Assembly: GCA_023386515.1 (NCBI GenBank)
Contig: JAEWJQ010000341.1
Location: 1 to 8,021 of the forward strand
DNA from: Pseudomonadota bacterium
GTDB lineage: Bacteria; Pseudomonadota; Alphaproteobacteria; Sphingomonadales; Sphingomonadaceae
Direction of reading: 5' to 3'
Length of the DNA stretch: 8,021 nt
Shown here: one piece after another, positions 6,197-8,021 of the stretch
Layout: each line of letters begins with the position of its first letter
How positions within the stretch are numbered: position 1 is the stretch's first letter
Program-made: the position numbers and the translations under genes
The notes under the pieces: generated by a model
The model's database searches: none
What the model saw: the letters and a program-made list of their open reading frames with translations, nothing else
What the model was told of the DNA's origin: nothing

Positions 6197-8021
6197 TCAG
6201 AACCGATAGCGGATCGATCCCGTCACGGTGCGCCCGTACAGCGCCGTGTTGTTGAATACCGCCTGCGTCGACGACAGGATCGGGTTCAGGCTGCCGCCGC
6301 CGCGAAAGCCGAGCTTGTCGAACAGGTTGTTGACGTTGAGGCCCAGTTCGACCTTGTCGACCGGCCGCACCGTCAGGAAGCCGTTGACGAACGTCGACCC
6401 CTTGATCGTGTACAAGTTGAAGTCGTCGGACTTGGTGCTCGTCTGTCCGTTCACGCTGACGCCGAACGCGACGATCCCGGCATCGTAGGATGGCGAGACG
6501 ACGTACAGGAAGTCGGGAAGACCGCCGGGCTTGTTGCCGACCAGCGCCGCCGTGGCGCTGCTCACGATCTTGGAACTGGCATAGGTCGCGTCGGCGGCGA
6601 GGTGGAAATTGCCTGCGTTGAGGCGGCTGCTGAATTCGACGCCCCACGACCGGTAGCCATTGGAGATGTTCGGATTGTTGTTCGGCGCGGGATTGTTGAT
6701 CCGCGTGAAATCGTAATTGTTCTCGGTCAGCGTCGAGTGGAAACCCGTGATCTCCATCGAATAGGAGCCACCGAACATTCCACCGCGCTGCTTCAGACCA
6801 ACTTCCTGCTGATTCAAGTAGTTGACCGACGTCGCCTGGCCCTGCGCGTTGAGTGAGCCGTCGGCATTGAAGTTGCCCGACAGGACACGGCGATCGGCAT
6901 TGAAGCGACCACCGCGGCTCGCCCTGGCAAAGACGCTGGTGTTGCGGTCCAAGGCATACAGCGCACCCAAGGACCAGCTGACATAATGATCGGTATAGTC
7001 GACCTTCTCCACGCTCGAGCCGAGCACCAAGGACGGGATCAGGACGGAGCCGAGCGCATCGGCGACGCGCGTCGTCGGGCCGGCGACGCCACCTTGCGCG
7101 GTGCCTTCGCCGTGGACGCTGTCGTAACGGACGCTGGCGTCGAGGTTCAGGCCGCCGAGGTCATAGCCGACCTGCAGGAACGGCGCGGCATCGGTATAGG
7201 TCAGGTCGACGCGGCGGGCGCAGCAGCTGCCCCAATTGTCGTTGAATCCCGCCTGGCCCGCGGCCGTCAGCTGCGCGCCGGTGGTCGAGAACAGGTCGAG
7301 GGGAGCGGGGTTCTCGCCATTCAATTGGCTGTACTGCCGGTTGACGTACCAGTCCTGGACGATGTTCTGCTTCATCACGAACACGCCCGCGGTGACGCGC
7401 GCCTTGCCCGGTCCGACGTCGAACTTGCCGTTCAGCGTCAGATTGTTGGCGAAGTTGTTCATGTTCTTCATCAACGTGTTGATGTTCGGATTATTGTTGA
7501 CGTAGGTCCCGGTATAGACCTGTCCGACGTTCGGCCCCGCGGCATAGCGCACCGATCCCACCGTCTGACCGTTGACGGTCGACCCGATCAGTCCGCCGTT
7601 GCCGGTCAGCGTCTGGACGTTGAGAAATTGCGTGGTGAAGTTGCCGCTGATCCACTGATAGCGGATCGTATCGTCGAGCGTCAGATTGTCGCCGATCTCA
7701 TAATGCAATTGGCCGCCGATGCCGGTGACGCGCGGATGAATGCCCTCGACCTCGGCGTTCTTCACGCCGCCGCCGTCATAATCGAGATATTGGAAGCTGC
7801 GGTTGTAGATCGAATAGGTCGAGCCGCTGCGCCCGTCGAACGTCGGCAGCGGGGCGAAGCCGGTGACCTTGTTGCCGTCCAGCGTCGCCAGAGACGGCGT
7901 CGTCGTGTTGGTCGGCGCCTGCTCGTCCAGCCGCTTGAAATAAAGGCGCACGAAACCCTTGCCGTCGGGCAGGTCCTTGGTCAGATTCGCCTTGATCTGA
8001 TAGCCGCGCAGGATGTTGAAG
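6197..8021 (-). CDS. TonB-dependent outer-membrane receptor, C-terminal 607 aa (partial)
   Basis: This is the beta-barrel part of an active outer-membrane transporter powered by TonB-ExbBD. The frame is open to the right edge and starts inside the gene at FNILRGYQIKANLTKDLPDG, followed by GFVRLYFKRLDEQAPT, a segment typical of the first barrel strands in sphingomonad and caulobacter receptors. The signal peptide, TonB box and most of the plug lie outside the window. The rest shows alternating amphipathic strands with Asn/Gly-rich loops. NLFDKLGFRG lies near the end and the protein finishes SIRYRF, the terminal aromatic expected of outer-membrane barrels. A GTG at 7951 is internal and not a start. 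The only cysteines in this part are an adjacent pair in WGSCCARR (codons 7220-7225). A terminator follows. Context suggests raffinose-family sugars or sucrose as substrate, but receptor sequence alone does not show it. Confidence 0.93.
   Translation of the reverse strand, partial: FNILRGYQIKANLTKDLPDGKGFVRLYFKRLDEQAPTNTTTPSLATLDGNKVTGFAPLPTFDGRSGSTYSIYNRSFQYLDYDGGGVKNAEVEGIHPRVTGIGGQLHYEIGDNLTLDDTIRYQWISGNFTTQFLNVQTLTGNGGLIGSTVNGQTVGSVRYAAGPNVGQVYTGTYVNNNPNINTLMKNMNNFANNLTLNGKFDVGPGKARVTAGVFVMKQNIVQDWYVNRQYSQLNGENPAPLDLFSTTGAQLTAAGQAGFNDNWGSCCARRVDLTYTDAAPFLQVGYDLGGLNLDASVRYDSVHGEGTAQGGVAGPTTRVADALGSVLIPSLVLGSSVEKVDYTDHYVSWSLGALYALDRNTSVFARASRGGRFNADRRVLSGNFNADGSLNAQGQATSVNYLNQQEVGLKQRGGMFGGSYSMEITGFHSTLTENNYDFTRINNPAPNNNPNISNGYRSWGVEFSSRLNAGNFHLAADATYASSKIVSSATAALVGNKPGGLPDFLYVVSPSYDAGIVAFGVSVNGQTSTKSDDFNLYTIKGSTFVNGFLTVRPVDKVELGLNVNNLFDKLGFRGGGSLNPILSSTQAVFNNTALYGRTVTGSIRYRF

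Noticed and set aside
6197..7951. GTG at 7951 as the start of the TonB receptor
   Set aside because: The same frame stays open to 8021 and encodes typical receptor sequence upstream of that codon, so the gene is cut by the window edge and does not start there.

Overview
The window is high-GC DNA with alphaproteobacterial, Sphingomonas-like character. That assignment rests on three things: strong GC bias at third codon positions, a sphingomonad/caulobacter-type TonB-dependent receptor ending in Tyr-Arg-Phe, and an SLC45/SUT-type sugar carrier paired with a GH68 enzyme. It is inferred from protein style and was not searched against any database.

Layout. Positions 1-126 are the end of an IS3-family insertion sequence, with the first 21 codons of its orfA on the minus strand. 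After a ~98 bp regulatory gap comes a tight plus-strand operon: an MFS sucrose-type symporter (225-1568), a GH68 sucrose hydrolase/fructosyltransferase (1565-2692) and a secreted GH36 alpha-galactosidase (2685-4928). Consecutive genes overlap by 4 and 8 nt. A short convergent gap rich in hairpins (4928-5026) separates this operon from a minus-strand LacI-family regulator (5020-6057). Upstream of the regulator is a minus-strand TonB-dependent receptor that runs off the right edge (6197->8021). Its own intrinsic terminator (about 6138-6179) separates it from lacI.

How the genes fit together (inference). The locus reads as a complete carbohydrate-utilisation unit for raffinose-family oligosaccharides and sucrose. 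The outer-membrane receptor would bring the oligosaccharide into the periplasm. The signal-peptide-bearing alpha-galactosidase would remove galactose there and release sucrose. The MFS carrier would import sucrose, and the GH68 enzyme, which has no visible signal peptide, would split it in the cytoplasm. The LacI-type protein would control the set. The arrangement resembles the Xanthomonas sux sucrose locus (TonB receptor, transporter, LacI regulator, sucrose enzyme), but with GH68 in place of amylosucrase and with an added GH36.

The least explained DNA is non-coding. It comprises two CG-centred dyads in the operon promoter region, and a 14-bp perfect palindrome plus a 40-bp nested dyad upstream of lacI. 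I see no tRNA, rRNA, CRISPR array or phage gene.
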